NCBI RefSeq assembly: GCF_002261225.1
Contig: NZ_NEVM01000001.1
Coordinates: forward strand, 868,001-932,000
Direction of reading: 5' to 3'
DNA: 64,000 nucleotides
DNA from: Bordetella genomosp. 10
GTDB lineage: Bacteria > Pseudomonadota > Gammaproteobacteria > Burkholderiales > Burkholderiaceae_B
Part shown: piece after piece, positions 40,987 to 50,548 of the stretch
Layout: each line of letters begins with the position of its first letter
How positions within the stretch are numbered: the stretch's first letter is position 1
Made by a program: the position numbers and the translations under genes
Notes under the pieces: generated by a model
What the model saw: only the letters and a program-made list of their open reading frames with translations
What the model was told of the DNA's origin: nothing
The model's database searches: none

Positions 40987-42033
40987 ATGTCCGCTTCACC
41001 TTGGTACAGCACGACCGCCGACGCCGCGGGCATTCCGCCCGAGGTCGCCGAGCGGGCGGTGCAATGGCTGCTGGCACTGCAGGCGCCCAATGTCGCGCCC
41101 GAGACAGTGGCGGCCTGGCGGGACTGGCGCGCCGGCGATCCCAGGCATGAATTGGCCTGGCAGCGCATCGAGTCGGTCAACGGCCGCCTGGCGCACCTGT
41201 CCTCGCCGCACAATGCCGCCGTCGCCCGCGCGACATTGGCGCCGGCGCGCCGGCGCTCGTCCGCCGGCCGGCGCCATGCCCTCAAGGCGGTGCTGCTGGC
41301 GGCCGGCGCGGGCGGCGTGGCCTGGGGCGCGCGCGAATACGTGCCGTGGCGCGCCTGGACGGCCGACTACCGCACCGCGGTGGGCGAACGGCGCACCCTG
41401 GTGCTGGCCGACGGCAGCGAACTGATCCTGAATACCGACAGCGCGGTCGACGTGCGCTTCGACGGCGCGCAGCGCCTGGTCCGGCTGCTGGCCGGCGAGA
41501 TCCTGGTGCGCACCGCCAATGCCTGGGATAGCACGCCGCCCTTCGTGGTCGAGACCCTGCAAGGGACGGCACTGGCCCTGGGGCCGCGCTACGCCGTGCG
41601 GCTGCAGGACGGCGAAACCGCCGTCAGCGTGTTCAGCGGCGCGGTCCGCATCCAGCCGGGGCACGCCGCGGCGCATGCCCGCGTGGTGACCGCCGGGCAT
41701 CGGGTGCGCTATACCACCACGGCGGTGATGGGCGACATGCCGGTCGACGACACGGCGGCGGCATGGAGCGAGGGCTATATCGTCGCCCGCAGCATGCGCC
41801 TGGCCGACTTCGTCGACGAATTGGCGCGCTACAGCGCGGACACCCTGTCCTGTGATCCGGAAATCGCCGATCTACGCGTGTCGGGGTCTTTTCCCGTGGC
41901 CGACGTCGACCGCGTGCTGGAGACCCTGAGCATGACGCTGGGCGTGCGCATCAAGACGCTGACGCGATTCTGGGGCGCCCGCTCCGTGCGCCTGATGGCG
42001 CGCGCGGCGCCGGAGGGCGGGCTGCGCAGTTGA
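40987..42033 (+). CDS. FecR family anti-sigma/regulator
   Basis: 348 residues. The cytoplasmic DUF4880 domain (about 15-60, PEVAERAVQWLLALQAPNVAPETVAAWRDW) contacts the sigma factor, a membrane segment lies near 97-115, and the FecR domain (about 130-225: YRTAVGERRTLVLADGSELILNTDSAVDVRF, LAGEILVRTAN) and STN-like C-terminus lie in the periplasm. It relays receptor occupancy to the sigma factor coded 50 bp upstream. Confidence 0.93.
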   Translation: MSASPWYSTTADAAGIPPEVAERAVQWLLALQAPNVAPETVAAWRDWRAGDPRHELAWQRIESVNGRLAHLSSPHNAAVARATLAPARRRSSAGRRHALKAVLLAAGAGGVAWGAREYVPWRAWTADYRTAVGERRTLVLADGSELILNTDSAVDVRFDGAQRLVRLLAGEILVRTANAWDSTPPFVVETLQGTALALGPRYAVRLQDGETAVSVFSGAVRIQPGHAAAHARVVTAGHRVRYTTTAVMGDMPVDDTAAAWSEGYIVARSMRLADFVDELARYSADTLSCDPEIADLRVSGSFPVADVDRVLETLSMTLGVRIKTLTRFWGARSVRLMARAAPEGGLRS

Positions 42034-42183
42034 CGCCGCGGCGGCTGGCATACCCGGGGCGGCCGTCGCCGGCGGCGGTTACAAAATTCCTGATCCGATC
42101 TGATCCTTTTTTCGCTTTCGCGGGTCATGGCAGATGAGAACGCATTTTTCCATCTTCCATTCACACGCAAGAAAGGTCAGAAC

Positions 42184-44691
42184 ATGGGTCAGCTCCGGGC
42201 GTCGCGTCGCCAGTCGAGTCTAGGTTTCCGTCGCGCGGCGGCGCGCGCGTTGCGGCGCGCCGTGGGCGGCGCGGTCGTGGCCGCGCCGGCGCTGGCGGCC
42301 GCGCAGGCCGCGCAAGCGCAGGCGCAGGTTCAAGCGCCAACGCCGGCGCAGGCCCAGACCCAAGCCCAGGCTCAGCCGCAAATTCAGGCCCAGGCGCAAG
42401 CCCAGGCCCGCGCGTATGCGATCCCCGCCGGTCCGCTGGAGGAAGTGCTGGGCCGCTTCGGCCGCGAGTCCGGCATCATGCTGTCCTTCAAGCCCGTGGT
42501 CACGGCGGGCCGTGGCAGCGACGGCCTGCGCGGCCGCTATACCGTGCAGGACGGCCTGGACGCCTTGCTGGCCGGCACCGGCATCGACGCCACCCGGCAG
42601 GCCAACGGCAGCTATCTGCTGACGCGCCCCGCGTCCGCGGCCGGCGCGCAGGGCGCGACCACGCTGCCCACCGTCACCGTCAACGCCAGCCGCATCGCCA
42701 ACGCGCTGCCCGAAGCCTATGCGGGCGGCAAGGTGGCGCGGGGCGGCGGCCTGGGCATCCTGGGCACGGCGGACATCATGGATACGCCGTTCAGCACCAC
42801 CAACTACACGCGCGAAGCGCTGGACGACGCGCAGGCCCGCACCCTGGCCGACGTGGTCCAGAGCGAATCGTCGGTGCGCATGCTGACGGCCAGCACCGGC
42901 TTCGGCGAGGATTTCCAGATCCGCGGCTTCACGGTGTCGAGCACCGACGTCGGCCTCAATGGCCTGTACGGCCTGGCCTCGGCCAGCCGCATGCCGGCGG
43001 CCATCATGGAGCGCGTGGAAGTGCTGAAGGGACCCGGCACCCTGATGAACGGCATGGGGCCCAGCGGCAGCGTGGGCGGCAACATCAACATCGTCACCAA
43101 GCGCGCGGGGGAGGAGCCGCTGACCCGCGTCACCACCACCTACCAGAGCCCCGGCCAGGTCGGCACGCTGGTGGACGTCGGCCGCCGCTTCGGTGAAAAC
43201 GACGAATGGGGCATCCGCGTCAACGGCCTGTACCGCGACGGCGCCACCGCCATCGAGAACGGCAACCAGCAGACCGCCCTGGGTTCGGTGGGGCTGGACT
43301 ACACGGGGCGCCGGCTGCGCTGGTCGCTGGACGCCTATACCCAGCACGAGGACACCGACAACTTCCGGCCCCAGACCAGTTTCGCCTCCACGGTCACCGA
43401 CATTCCCGGGCCGCCCTCCGGCCACGCCAACTGGTTTCCGGGCACCAAGCTGAAGTTGCAGGACTCGGTGGTCGCCACCCGCATGGAGTACGACGTCACC
43501 GACAACCTGATGGTCTACGGCGCCGTCGGCTACCGCTACGGCGAGGCCAGCCAGACCTTCCCCTCGGGTCCGGCCGGGCAGACAGGCGCGATGAACGTCC
43601 TGAACGCCTTCTACGATTCGAACAGCAACACCACGTCCGCCGACATCGGCGCGCGCGGGAAATTCCGCACCGGTCCCATCGGCCACACGGTGTCGCTGGA
43701 CATCACGCGGTTGCAGCAGCAGCAGTCGACCGCCTACGTGACCGGCGGCACGCGCGCGTCCAACCTGTACGACCCGCAGCCGCTGGCGCCGATCACCGCC
43801 GATCGCCAGCGGCCCAGCAAGGCTTCGGACACCGTGCTGTCCAGCATCGCCCTGACCGACACGCTGTCGTTCCTCGACGACCGCATCCTGCTGACCGGCG
43901 GCCTGCGCCAGCAGCGCGTGCAGCTCACCAACTTTTCCACCGCGACCGGCGCGCGCACGTCCTACTACAACGAGGACGCCATCTCGCCCGTGGCCGGCCT
44001 GGTCGTCAAGCCGTGGGAGAACGTGTCGCTGTACGGCAACTTCACCTCCGGCCTGACGCGCGGCGGCATCGCGCCGGCCACCGCCGCCAACGCGGGCGAG
44101 GTCTTCCCGCCCTTCAAGTCCAAGCAGTACGAAGCGGGGGTGAAGGTCGACTGGGGCACGGTGACGACGACGGCCTCGGTCTTCCAGATCACGCGGCCCA
44201 ACTCGATCACGGACCCGGCGACGAACATCTACAGCTTCGACGGCGAGCAGCGCAACCGCGGCTTCGAGCTGGCGGCGTTCGGCGAGGTGATGGACGGCCT
44301 GCGCGTCATGGCCAGCGGCACCTTCTACGACGCCACGCTGAAGAAGACCGCCGGCGGCGTCAACGAAGGCAACGATGCCAACGGCGTGCCCAACCATGCC
44401 TACAACCTGGGCCTGGACTGGGACGTGCCGGGCGTGGCGGGCCTGAGCCTGAACGGCCGCGTGATCTACACCTCGTCGATGTACTTCAACGCCGCCAACA
44501 CCATGAAGCTGCCCGCCTGGACCCGCTATGACCTGGGCGCGCGCTACCGCACCCGCGTGATGGGCAAGCCGGTGGTGTTCCGCGCCACCGTCGAGAACCT
44601 GTTCAACAAGACCTACTGGCTGACCAGCGGCACCTACGCCACCGTGGGGGCGCCCCGCACGGTGCTGCTGTCGGCGCAGATCGACTTCTGA
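42184..44691 (+). CDS. TonB-dependent siderophore receptor with signalling domain
   Basis: 835 residues. Signal peptide, an Ala/Gln repeat (about 39-77), the STN signalling domain (about 78-155, AIPAGPLEEVLGRFGRESGIMLSF), plug (about 190-310: FSTTNYTREALDDAQARTLADVV, SVGGNINIVTKRA) and a 22-strand barrel ending in VLLSAQIDF with terminal Phe. STN receptors bind a ferric siderophore and also signal to FecR. The signature best fits FpvA/FoxA-type hydroxamate or mixed siderophore receptors; the ligand is not known. Confidence 0.93.
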   Translation: MGQLRASRRQSSLGFRRAAARALRRAVGGAVVAAPALAAAQAAQAQAQVQAPTPAQAQTQAQAQPQIQAQAQAQARAYAIPAGPLEEVLGRFGRESGIMLSFKPVVTAGRGSDGLRGRYTVQDGLDALLAGTGIDATRQANGSYLLTRPASAAGAQGATTLPTVTVNASRIANALPEAYAGGKVARGGGLGILGTADIMDTPFSTTNYTREALDDAQARTLADVVQSESSVRMLTASTGFGEDFQIRGFTVSSTDVGLNGLYGLASASRMPAAIMERVEVLKGPGTLMNGMGPSGSVGGNINIVTKRAGEEPLTRVTTTYQSPGQVGTLVDVGRRFGENDEWGIRVNGLYRDGATAIENGNQQTALGSVGLDYTGRRLRWSLDAYTQHEDTDNFRPQTSFASTVTDIPGPPSGHANWFPGTKLKLQDSVVATRMEYDVTDNLMVYGAVGYRYGEASQTFPSGPAGQTGAMNVLNAFYDSNSNTTSADIGARGKFRTGPIGHTVSLDITRLQQQQSTAYVTGGTRASNLYDPQPLAPITADRQRPSKASDTVLSSIALTDTLSFLDDRILLTGGLRQQRVQLTNFSTATGARTSYYNEDAISPVAGLVVKPWENVSLYGNFTSGLTRGGIAPATAANAGEVFPPFKSKQYEAGVKVDWGTVTTTASVFQITRPNSITDPATNIYSFDGEQRNRGFELAAFGEVMDGLRVMASGTFYDATLKKTAGGVNEGNDANGVPNHAYNLGLDWDVPGVAGLSLNGRVIYTSSMYFNAANTMKLPAWTRYDLGARYRTRVMGKPVVFRATVENLFNKTYWLTSGTYATVGAPRTVLLSAQIDF
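42298..42414 (+). repeat. Coding Ala-Gln hexanucleotide repeat
   Basis: Degenerate GCNCAR units encode AQAQAQ... between the signal peptide and STN domain of the receptor. The tract gives a flexible tether of nearly 40 residues at the mature N-terminus and is prone to length change in steps of 6 bp, which keep the frame. Confidence 0.7.
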
Positions 44692-44708
44692 GGCGGCGCG
44701 GCGGCGGG

Positions 44709-45641
44709 CTAGGCGTGAGGCCGGGACAGCGCCAGGCCGGCATGCGGGGCCGTCATTTTCAGGATGGCGCCCGACACCGACTCGGTGCAGTACAGCGTCG
44801 CGCGTCCCGGGCCGCCATAGGCGATGTTGGTGGTCGACATGCCCTTGGGGCTGCGCCATACCACGATGGGTTCCGCGCGGGGATTGAGCAGCCAGACATA
44901 GCCCAGCCCCGGGTTGGCCACGACCACGTTGCCGGCCTCGTCCACCGCCAGGCCGTCCGGCCCGCTGGGGCCGTAGGAGGTGAAGAACTGGCCGACCTTG
45001 GCGACGCTGCCGTCCTCCATCAGCGGCGCGCGCCAGACCGCATTGCCGCGCGTCACCGCGACGTAGAGCACTTTTTCGTCGGGCGACAGGGCGACGCCGT
45101 TGGGGCTGGGCACGTTGGACAGCAGCAGGTCCAGCTTGCCGCGCGGGTCCAGGCGGTACACGCGGCCGCTGGGATCGTGCATGCCCGACTGGCCCTGGTC
45201 GGTGAAATACAGATTGCCCTTGCTGTCGAACACCAGGTCGTTGACGCCCTTGAAGCGCTCGGTGTTGCGGCGGGCGAGGTAGTCCTCGGTGCGGCCGCTG
45301 CGCAGGTCCAGCTTCACCAGGCCGTTCTTGTAGTCGGCGATCAGCAGTTCATGCGCCGACAGGAACTTCATGCCGTTGGGTTCGCCGTCGTATTCGGCGG
45401 CCAGCTCCCATTCGCCTTGCGGATCGATGCGGAAAATGCGGCCGAAGGGAATGTCGGTGACGTAGAGATTGCCTTGCGCGTCGAACACCGGCCCTTCCAG
45501 AAACGAGTCGATGGGGGCCCCGCCGCGATTGGCGTCCGCCCATGCCGAGCGCACGCCCGTGCGCCGGAAACGGGCCGGCATGGCGGTGTGGATCTCGGCG
45601 TCGCGCCACTCGGGCTGCCGGAACAAGGTCGTCATGGTCAT
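44709..45641 (-). CDS. SMP-30/gluconolactonase family protein
   Basis: 310 residues. Six-blade propeller marks: FLEGPVFDAQGNLYVTDIPFGRIFRI (metal Glu), KGVNDLVFDSKGNLYFTD (Asn/Asp), SPNGVALSPDEKVLYVA, GPDGLAVDEAGNVVVAN. Members hydrolyse sugar lactones. It is the last gene of the seven-gene operon. Its ATG overlaps the stop of the Bug gene (ATGA), so translation is coupled. With RraA-like and dehydrogenase genes upstream it suggests sugar-acid breakdown. Confidence 0.9.
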   Translation of the reverse strand: MTMTTLFRQPEWRDAEIHTAMPARFRRTGVRSAWADANRGGAPIDSFLEGPVFDAQGNLYVTDIPFGRIFRIDPQGEWELAAEYDGEPNGMKFLSAHELLIADYKNGLVKLDLRSGRTEDYLARRNTERFKGVNDLVFDSKGNLYFTDQGQSGMHDPSGRVYRLDPRGKLDLLLSNVPSPNGVALSPDEKVLYVAVTRGNAVWRAPLMEDGSVAKVGQFFTSYGPSGPDGLAVDEAGNVVVANPGLGYVWLLNPRAEPIVVWRSPKGMSTTNIAYGGPGRATLYCTESVSGAILKMTAPHAGLALSRPHA

Positions 45642-46597
45642 TGCCTCTGCAGGTTGATCTGGCGGGACACGGCTTCCCACACCGTCTGGCGCTGGGCCAC
45701 CATGCGCTGGAAGTCGTCGCCGGCCACGACGCGCGGATCGGCGCCCAGCGTGGCGGCGAATTGCCGCATGTCGGGCGAGGCCATGGCCTTGGCGACTTCC
45801 GCCTGCAGGCGCTGCTGCACGGCTTGCGGCGTGCCCTTGGGGGCCCACAGCCCGGTGAAGTTGATCACGCCTTCGTCGTCCAGCCCGGCCTGCTTGAAGG
45901 TCGGCACGTCGGGTAGCGCCTTCAGGCGTTCGTTGCCGCTGATGGCGAGCAGGCGCATGGTGCCGTTCCGCACCTGGGCGATCACGCCCGGCGTGGAGGC
46001 GATCTGGAAATCCACGGTGCCCGACAATACCGCCACCGTCGCTTCGCCGGCGCCCTTGAAGGGCACGTGCATCAGCTTGGTGTGCGAGGCTTGTGCCATG
46101 GCCTCGGTCGCGAAATGCGGCGTGGTGCCGATGCCGCCCGTGCCGAACGTCACCTTGCCCGGCTGCGCGCGGGCCGCCGCGAGCAGGTCCTGCAGGGTAT
46201 GGAAAGGCGATTCCTTGCGCACCACCACGGCCATGGGGGCGAACATGAAAGCGCTGACCGGCGTCAGCGCCGTGCGCGGGTCCCAGGTCAAGGACTGGAA
46301 AATGAAGGGCAAGGTCGTATAGGTCGTGTCGTTGGCCATCAGCGTGTAGCCGTCGGGCTGGGCGTGGACGACCTGGGCGGCGCCTATGGTGCCGGTGGCG
46401 CCCGCCTTGTTGTCGACGATGAAGCTCTGGCCGGTCTGCAGGGTCAGTTGCTGCGCGACCTTGCGCGTGACCGCGTCCACCGCGCCGCCGGGGGGATAGG
46501 GCACGACGATGCGGACGGGGCGGTCGGGCCATGCCGCGTGGGCGGCGGCGCCGGCCAGCGCCAGCGCGGCGCCGGCGATCAGGGTGTGCAGTTTCAT
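45638..46597 (-). CDS. Bug family substrate-binding protein
   Basis: 319 residues, Sec signal about 22 (LHTLIAGAALALAGAAAHA). Motifs: PVRIVVPYPPGGAVD, VDNKAGATGT, QPDGYTLMAN, HVPFKGAGEAT (Phe for Tyr in the PYKG loop) and LPDVPTFKQAGLDDEG. AAGGAG precedes the ATG. It follows another Bug gene by 97 bp of short repeats. The divergent loop residues suggest a ligand different from its neighbour's. Confidence 0.92.
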   Translation of the reverse strand: MKLHTLIAGAALALAGAAAHAAWPDRPVRIVVPYPPGGAVDAVTRKVAQQLTLQTGQSFIVDNKAGATGTIGAAQVVHAQPDGYTLMANDTTYTTLPFIFQSLTWDPRTALTPVSAFMFAPMAVVVRKESPFHTLQDLLAAARAQPGKVTFGTGGIGTTPHFATEAMAQASHTKLMHVPFKGAGEATVAVLSGTVDFQIASTPGVIAQVRNGTMRLLAISGNERLKALPDVPTFKQAGLDDEGVINFTGLWAPKGTPQAVQQRLQAEVAKAMASPDMRQFAATLGADPRVVAGDDFQRMVAQRQTVWEAVSRQINLQRQ

Positions 46598-46608
46598 CCA
46601 TGTCTCCT

Positions 46609-46694
46609 TCGCGTTTTTTCGCGTTCTCGCCAGCATTGCCGCTGGCATTTTTTTGCCGGCATTGCCGCCGGCATCTTTCCCGGCATCGCGCCGG
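46609..46694. repeat. Cluster of short GCCGGCAT-type repeats between two Bug genes
   Basis: The gap is built of near copies of GCCAGCATTGCCGCTGGCAT and GCCGGCATTGCCGCCGGCAT, each an inverted repeat (GCCAGC/GCTGGC, GCCGGC/GCCGGC). Reading with the operon the hairpins lack a T-run, so they may stabilise or separate the two Bug messages and not end them. On the plus strand the first is followed by T7. Confidence 0.6.
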
Positions 46695-47654
46695 TCATTC
46701 CGCCTGGATGCCCGCCTCGGCCAGCACCTGGGCCGATCGCTTCATCTCGCGGTCCACGAAGGCCGCGAAGTCGCGCGACGAGGAACCGACCGGCTCGGCG
46801 CCGAGGTCGGCCAGCTTCCGCCGGGTGGCCGGATCGTTGACGGCCTCGTGCAGGGCGCGCTCCAGCGTGCCGGCGACGTCCGCCGGCACGCCGGCCGGCA
46901 GGAAAACGCCGTTCCATTCATACATCTCGTAGCCCGGGATGCCGGACTCGGCGACCGTCGGCACGTCGGGCAGGCCCGGCACGCGGGCGCGCGCGCTGAC
47001 GGCCAGCGCGCGCAGCTTGCCGCTGCGCACCAGCGGCGACGAGGCCGCCATGTTGCTGAACATCATGTCGATCTGGCCGCCCATCAGGTCCGACAGCGCC
47101 GGCGCGCCGCCCTTGTAGGGCACGTGGGTCAGCTTCAGCCCGAAGCCGTGGGCATACAGTTCGGCGGCCAGGTATTGCGCCGTGCCTATGCCCGGCGAGC
47201 CGTAGGTGACGCGGCCCGGCCTGGCGCGCGCCGCCTGCGTCAGGTCCTGGATCGTGCGCAGGGGCGAGGCGGCCGGCACCACCAGCAGATTGGGCGTGAG
47301 GCTGACCAGCGACACGGCGATGAAGTCGCGGCGGGTGTCGTAGGTCAGCGACTTGTACATCGCCGGGTTCACGGCATGCGCCGTGGCGTCGTACAGCACG
47401 GTGTAGCCGTCGGCCGGCGCGTGCGCCACGTAGGCCGCGCCGATGGTGCCGCTGGCGCCGGGCCGGTTCTCGACCACGACCTGCTGGCCGAGCAAGGCGC
47501 CCAGCTTGACCGACACCAGGCGCGCCTGCACGTCGGCGGCGCCGCCGGCGGAGTAGGGGACCACCATCTTCAACGGCCGGTCGGGATAGTGCGCCGCCGC
47601 CACGCAGGCATAGCCGGCGGCGGCCAGCGCGAGAAGATTTCTCAGTATCTTCAT
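46695..47654 (-). CDS. Bug family substrate-binding protein
   Basis: 319 residues, Sec signal about 22 (ILRNLLALAAAGYACVAAA). Motifs: PLKMVVPYSAGGAAD, VENRPGASGTIGA, PADGYTVLYD, HVPYKGGAPALSD and LPDVPTVAESGIPGYE. The binding loops are more typical than in the following Bug. It lies 51 bp after the cyclase-family gene in the same operon. The starting residues MKILRN are a standard start. Confidence 0.92.
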   Translation of the reverse strand: MKILRNLLALAAAGYACVAAAHYPDRPLKMVVPYSAGGAADVQARLVSVKLGALLGQQVVVENRPGASGTIGAAYVAHAPADGYTVLYDATAHAVNPAMYKSLTYDTRRDFIAVSLVSLTPNLLVVPAASPLRTIQDLTQAARARPGRVTYGSPGIGTAQYLAAELYAHGFGLKLTHVPYKGGAPALSDLMGGQIDMMFSNMAASSPLVRSGKLRALAVSARARVPGLPDVPTVAESGIPGYEMYEWNGVFLPAGVPADVAGTLERALHEAVNDPATRRKLADLGAEPVGSSSRDFAAFVDREMKRSAQVLAEAGIQAE

Positions 47655-47705
47655 GTCGTCTCTGTTTCGTTATCGGTTTCGTTATCTTTTTTCCGGGGCG
47701 CGACG

Positions 47706-48839
47706 CTAGACGGTCGCGATCGGCGTGGCGGGCGATCCGGCCGCGCCGGGCAGCCGCAGGGGCGGCGCCGTCAGCAGGAAGCGCGTGCGCCCGTGCGCGG
47801 CCAGCCAGCGCGCCAGCGGCGTGAGATACCAGAGCTCGCCCAGATGGATGCCGTTCTTGAACAGGCAGTGTTCGTGCAAGGGCAACCGCGGCGCGCGGAT
47901 GCCGGGTTGCAGGTTCACGTGCACGGCCTCGACGGCGGGGTTGTCGGCGACCAGGCAGGCCAGTCCGCTGTCGCTGATCCAGTCAAGCAGCCGCGCGTCG
48001 TGCCCGTCCAGGGCGCTGCACGAGCGCTTCAGCAGGTCCACCCGCGGTTGCTTGCGCATGTCCAGCAGCAGTTGCGCGAAGCCGGTATGCACGCACACCA
48101 TGTCGCCGCGCTCGATCTCCACCGCGTCGGCCTCCAGCACCCGCATCAGGTCGTCGTAGCCGACGCGGCGCTGCGCGTCGCCGAAATGGCGATGCAGGTC
48201 CAGCATGACGCCGCGGCCCTGGGCGCCGTGCTCCGCCAGGTTCTCGATGCCCAGCGCATGCGCCGTGGGTTCCGGGAAGCGGGCCCAGGGTTCGGCTTGC
48301 GTATCCTCCCTGGCGGCTTGCAGCTCCACGCCGGCGCGATAGCCGTTGTAGAAGACCGCCTCCGCGCGGCCGTCGCCGTCGGCGTCGAAACGGCTGCCGA
48401 TGTGCGCCAGGCTGTCCCATTGCGTGGAGTACTGAAGGCTCATCAGCACGGCGTCGTCGCAGACCACGTCGGTGATGCGCTCGTCCTCGTCGGCATAGGA
48501 AAAGCAGAAGCTCTGCTTGCCCGCGCTGGCGCCGTCGCGCAAGGTGGCGTAGCGGCGCGGCGGCTGGCGCTTGGGGTTGAGCGCCGTGCCGCCCGGGTAG
48601 TCCAGGGGCAGGGACAGGCAGAAGGTCAGTCCCTCGCGCACTTCCGCGATGCCTTGCAGCACCTTGCCGCGGTCCACCCAGTTCATGCGCCCGCGCTGGT
48701 CGTCGGGGCCGAAGTCGCCCCAGTTGGAGCCGGGCGGCCGCTGCCGCCAACGGGGATGGGGCGCATGCATCGACGTGCCCTCCGGCCGCTGCGCGGCGTC
48801 ATCCCCGGATGAGGATCCGTGCTGGCCCGGGCTATTCAT
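47706..48839 (-). CDS. Cyclase family protein (kynurenine formamidase-like fold)
   Basis: 377 residues of PF04199 type, the longer branch. Metal site region WDSLAHIGSRFDADGDGRAEAVFYNGY, then GRGVMLDLHRHFG, RGDMVCVHTGFAQ and LPLHEHCLFKNGIHLGELWYLTPL. Members hydrolyse amides or lactones, or cyclise acids. The ATG overlaps the stop of the dehydrogenase gene (ATGA). The first 25 residues look disordered, and a later ATG (MHAPHPRWR) is possible. Confidence 0.83.
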   Translation of the reverse strand: MNSPGQHGSSSGDDAAQRPEGTSMHAPHPRWRQRPPGSNWGDFGPDDQRGRMNWVDRGKVLQGIAEVREGLTFCLSLPLDYPGGTALNPKRQPPRRYATLRDGASAGKQSFCFSYADEDERITDVVCDDAVLMSLQYSTQWDSLAHIGSRFDADGDGRAEAVFYNGYRAGVELQAAREDTQAEPWARFPEPTAHALGIENLAEHGAQGRGVMLDLHRHFGDAQRRVGYDDLMRVLEADAVEIERGDMVCVHTGFAQLLLDMRKQPRVDLLKRSCSALDGHDARLLDWISDSGLACLVADNPAVEAVHVNLQPGIRAPRLPLHEHCLFKNGIHLGELWYLTPLARWLAAHGRTRFLLTAPPLRLPGAAGSPATPIATV

Positions 48840-49777
48840 GCCGCCTCCTTCTCGTCCCGCAGCACCGCGAGCACGTTGTTGGCGGCCGCGGTGCCCATGC
48901 TGACGTAGGCATCGCGCGTGACGCCGCCGACGTGCGGGCTGAGGACGAGGTTGGGAATGCCGAAGTAGGGATGGTCGGCCGGCGGCGGCTCCTGCGAGAA
49001 GCTGTCCAGGCCGGCGCCGGCGACCTTGCCGCTGCGCGCGGCGGCCACCAGCGCGGATTCGTCGACGAGGCCGCCGCGCGCGGTGTTGACGATGATGACG
49101 CCGTCGCGGCAGCGCGCCAGCGTGCCGGCGTTGACGATGCCGCGCGTTTCGTCGGTCAGCGGCGCGTGCAGCGAGATGGCGTCGGACTCGGCCCAGATGC
49201 GGTCGAGGGGGACCGTGACGATGCTGTCCGGCAAGTCCCTGGCGTAAGGGTCGTGGCCCAGGACGCGCATGCCCATGGCATGGGCGATGGCCGCGGTGTT
49301 GCGCCCGATCGCGCCCAGGCCGATCAGGCCCAGCGTCTTGCCGCGCAGCTCGATGCTCTTGTGCGTGGCCTTGTCCCAGTGGCCGGCATGCATGCGCACG
49401 TTCATGGCGACGATGGACTTGGCGCAGGCCAGCAGCAGCGCGATGGCGTGCTCGGCGACCGCCGCCGCATTGGCGCCCGTGGCGGCCTTGATGGCGATGC
49501 CGCGTTCGGCCGCGGCGCCGCAATCGATATTGTCCGTGCCGCTGCCGTGCTTGGAGATGACGCGCAGCGATTTGCCGGCGCCGATGACCTTGGGGGTGAT
49601 CCGGCCATAGCGGACGATCAGGGCCACCGGGTCGTGTCGCGCCACCAGGCCGGCGAGCTGTTCCTCGGTGAACTGGGCGCCGGCGTATTCGACCTGGTAG
49701 TCGCGCAGCAGGTCCAGGGCCGCCGGCGCCAGGTCGGCCGCCGTCACCAGGACGCGGGGCTTGGCGGCGGCGGTCAC
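48836..49777 (-). CDS. D-2-hydroxyacid dehydrogenase (PGDH/GyaR-like)
   Basis: 313 residues. NAD site GLIGLGAIG in LGLIGLGAIGRNTAAIA; the catalytic Arg is in IIVNTARGGLVDE, Glu in LDSFSQEPP and His in LSPHVGGVT. It should interconvert a 2-oxoacid and a D-2-hydroxyacid. The start is GTG, overlapping the RraA-like gene stop (GTGA). Between the RraA-like aldolase and the cyclase it points to hydroxy- or oxoacid catabolism. Confidence 0.92.
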   Translation of the reverse strand: MTAAAKPRVLVTAADLAPAALDLLRDYQVEYAGAQFTEEQLAGLVARHDPVALIVRYGRITPKVIGAGKSLRVISKHGSGTDNIDCGAAAERGIAIKAATGANAAAVAEHAIALLLACAKSIVAMNVRMHAGHWDKATHKSIELRGKTLGLIGLGAIGRNTAAIAHAMGMRVLGHDPYARDLPDSIVTVPLDRIWAESDAISLHAPLTDETRGIVNAGTLARCRDGVIIVNTARGGLVDESALVAAARSGKVAGAGLDSFSQEPPPADHPYFGIPNLVLSPHVGGVTRDAYVSMGTAAANNVLAVLRDEKEAA

Positions 49778-50457
49778 AGCGTTTCCCCTTGCTTGAGCAC
49801 GCCGGCGCTCACCAGCGCGGCATGCAGCCAGGGCGCGTCGACGTTGCCCTTCCTGATTTCCTCGATGCGCTTGGCTTCCGATTTCACCTTGTGCGCGGCC
49901 AGGGGCAGCAGCGCTTCGATCTTTTCCCGTTCGACCGCGACCACGCCATCGGCATCGCCGCAGATGAAATCGCCGGGATGCACCGTGACGCCGCCGACCG
50001 ACACCGGATGGCCGATGCGGCCGCCGACCTGCTTGGTGGGCCCGTTGGGATTGGTGCCGACGCTGAAGACCGGGAAGTCCATTTCATCGATGTCGAGGCT
50101 GTCGCGCGCCGCCGCGTCCATGACCACGGCGGCCAGGCCGCGTTCGCGCGCCACGTTCATCATGATGGTGCCCATCAGCGCGCAGGTGCGGTCGCCCTTG
50201 CCGTCGATCACCAGGACGTCGCCGGGCCGGGCCAGGGACAGGGCGGCATGGATCATGAGGTTGTCGCCGGGACGGACTTCCACGGTGAAGGCGACGCCGG
50301 CGAAGCGCATGCGCGGGCGCAGCGGCTGGATGCGGCCATGCAGGGCGCCGCGGCGGCCCGCCACGTCGGCCAGGATGGCGGGTTGGTATTGCGCGGCCTC
50401 GCGAACGGTGGCGGCGGAAACGCGTTCGAATTGCTTGTTGATGTCGGGGGTGGACAT
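49774..50457 (-). CDS. RraA-like / HMG-type aldolase family protein
   Basis: 227 residues. The family core GDVLVIDGKGDRTCALMGTIMMNVARERGLAAVVMDAAARDSLDI carries the conserved Arg and Asp of the metal/pyruvate site, followed by NPNGPTKQVGGRIGHPVSVGGVTVHPGDFICGDADGVV. This full set fits a 4-carboxy-4-hydroxy-2-oxoadipate or HMG-type aldolase/decarboxylase better than the RNase E inhibitor RraA. It lies in the operon with two Bugs and a dehydrogenase downstream. Confidence 0.9.
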   Translation of the reverse strand: MSTPDINKQFERVSAATVREAAQYQPAILADVAGRRGALHGRIQPLRPRMRFAGVAFTVEVRPGDNLMIHAALSLARPGDVLVIDGKGDRTCALMGTIMMNVARERGLAAVVMDAAARDSLDIDEMDFPVFSVGTNPNGPTKQVGGRIGHPVSVGGVTVHPGDFICGDADGVVAVEREKIEALLPLAAHKVKSEAKRIEEIRKGNVDAPWLHAALVSAGVLKQGETL

Positions 50458-50548
50458 GGCGGACTCCGGATAGGGGGAAGGGCAGGCTCGGAAGGGCGGG
50501 TTCGGAAATGCCGGCAAGAGGCCCGGGCCTCTCGCCGGCCTCCGTGGA

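Noticed and set aside
42220..44859. Long minus-strand open frame opposite the TonB receptor
   Set aside because: Same GC-bias shadow effect; no domain or ribosome site, while the plus strand codes a full STN-plug-barrel receptor.
46609..46694. CRISPR-like array in the Bug-Bug gap
   Set aside because: The units are short, degenerate and have no regular spacers.
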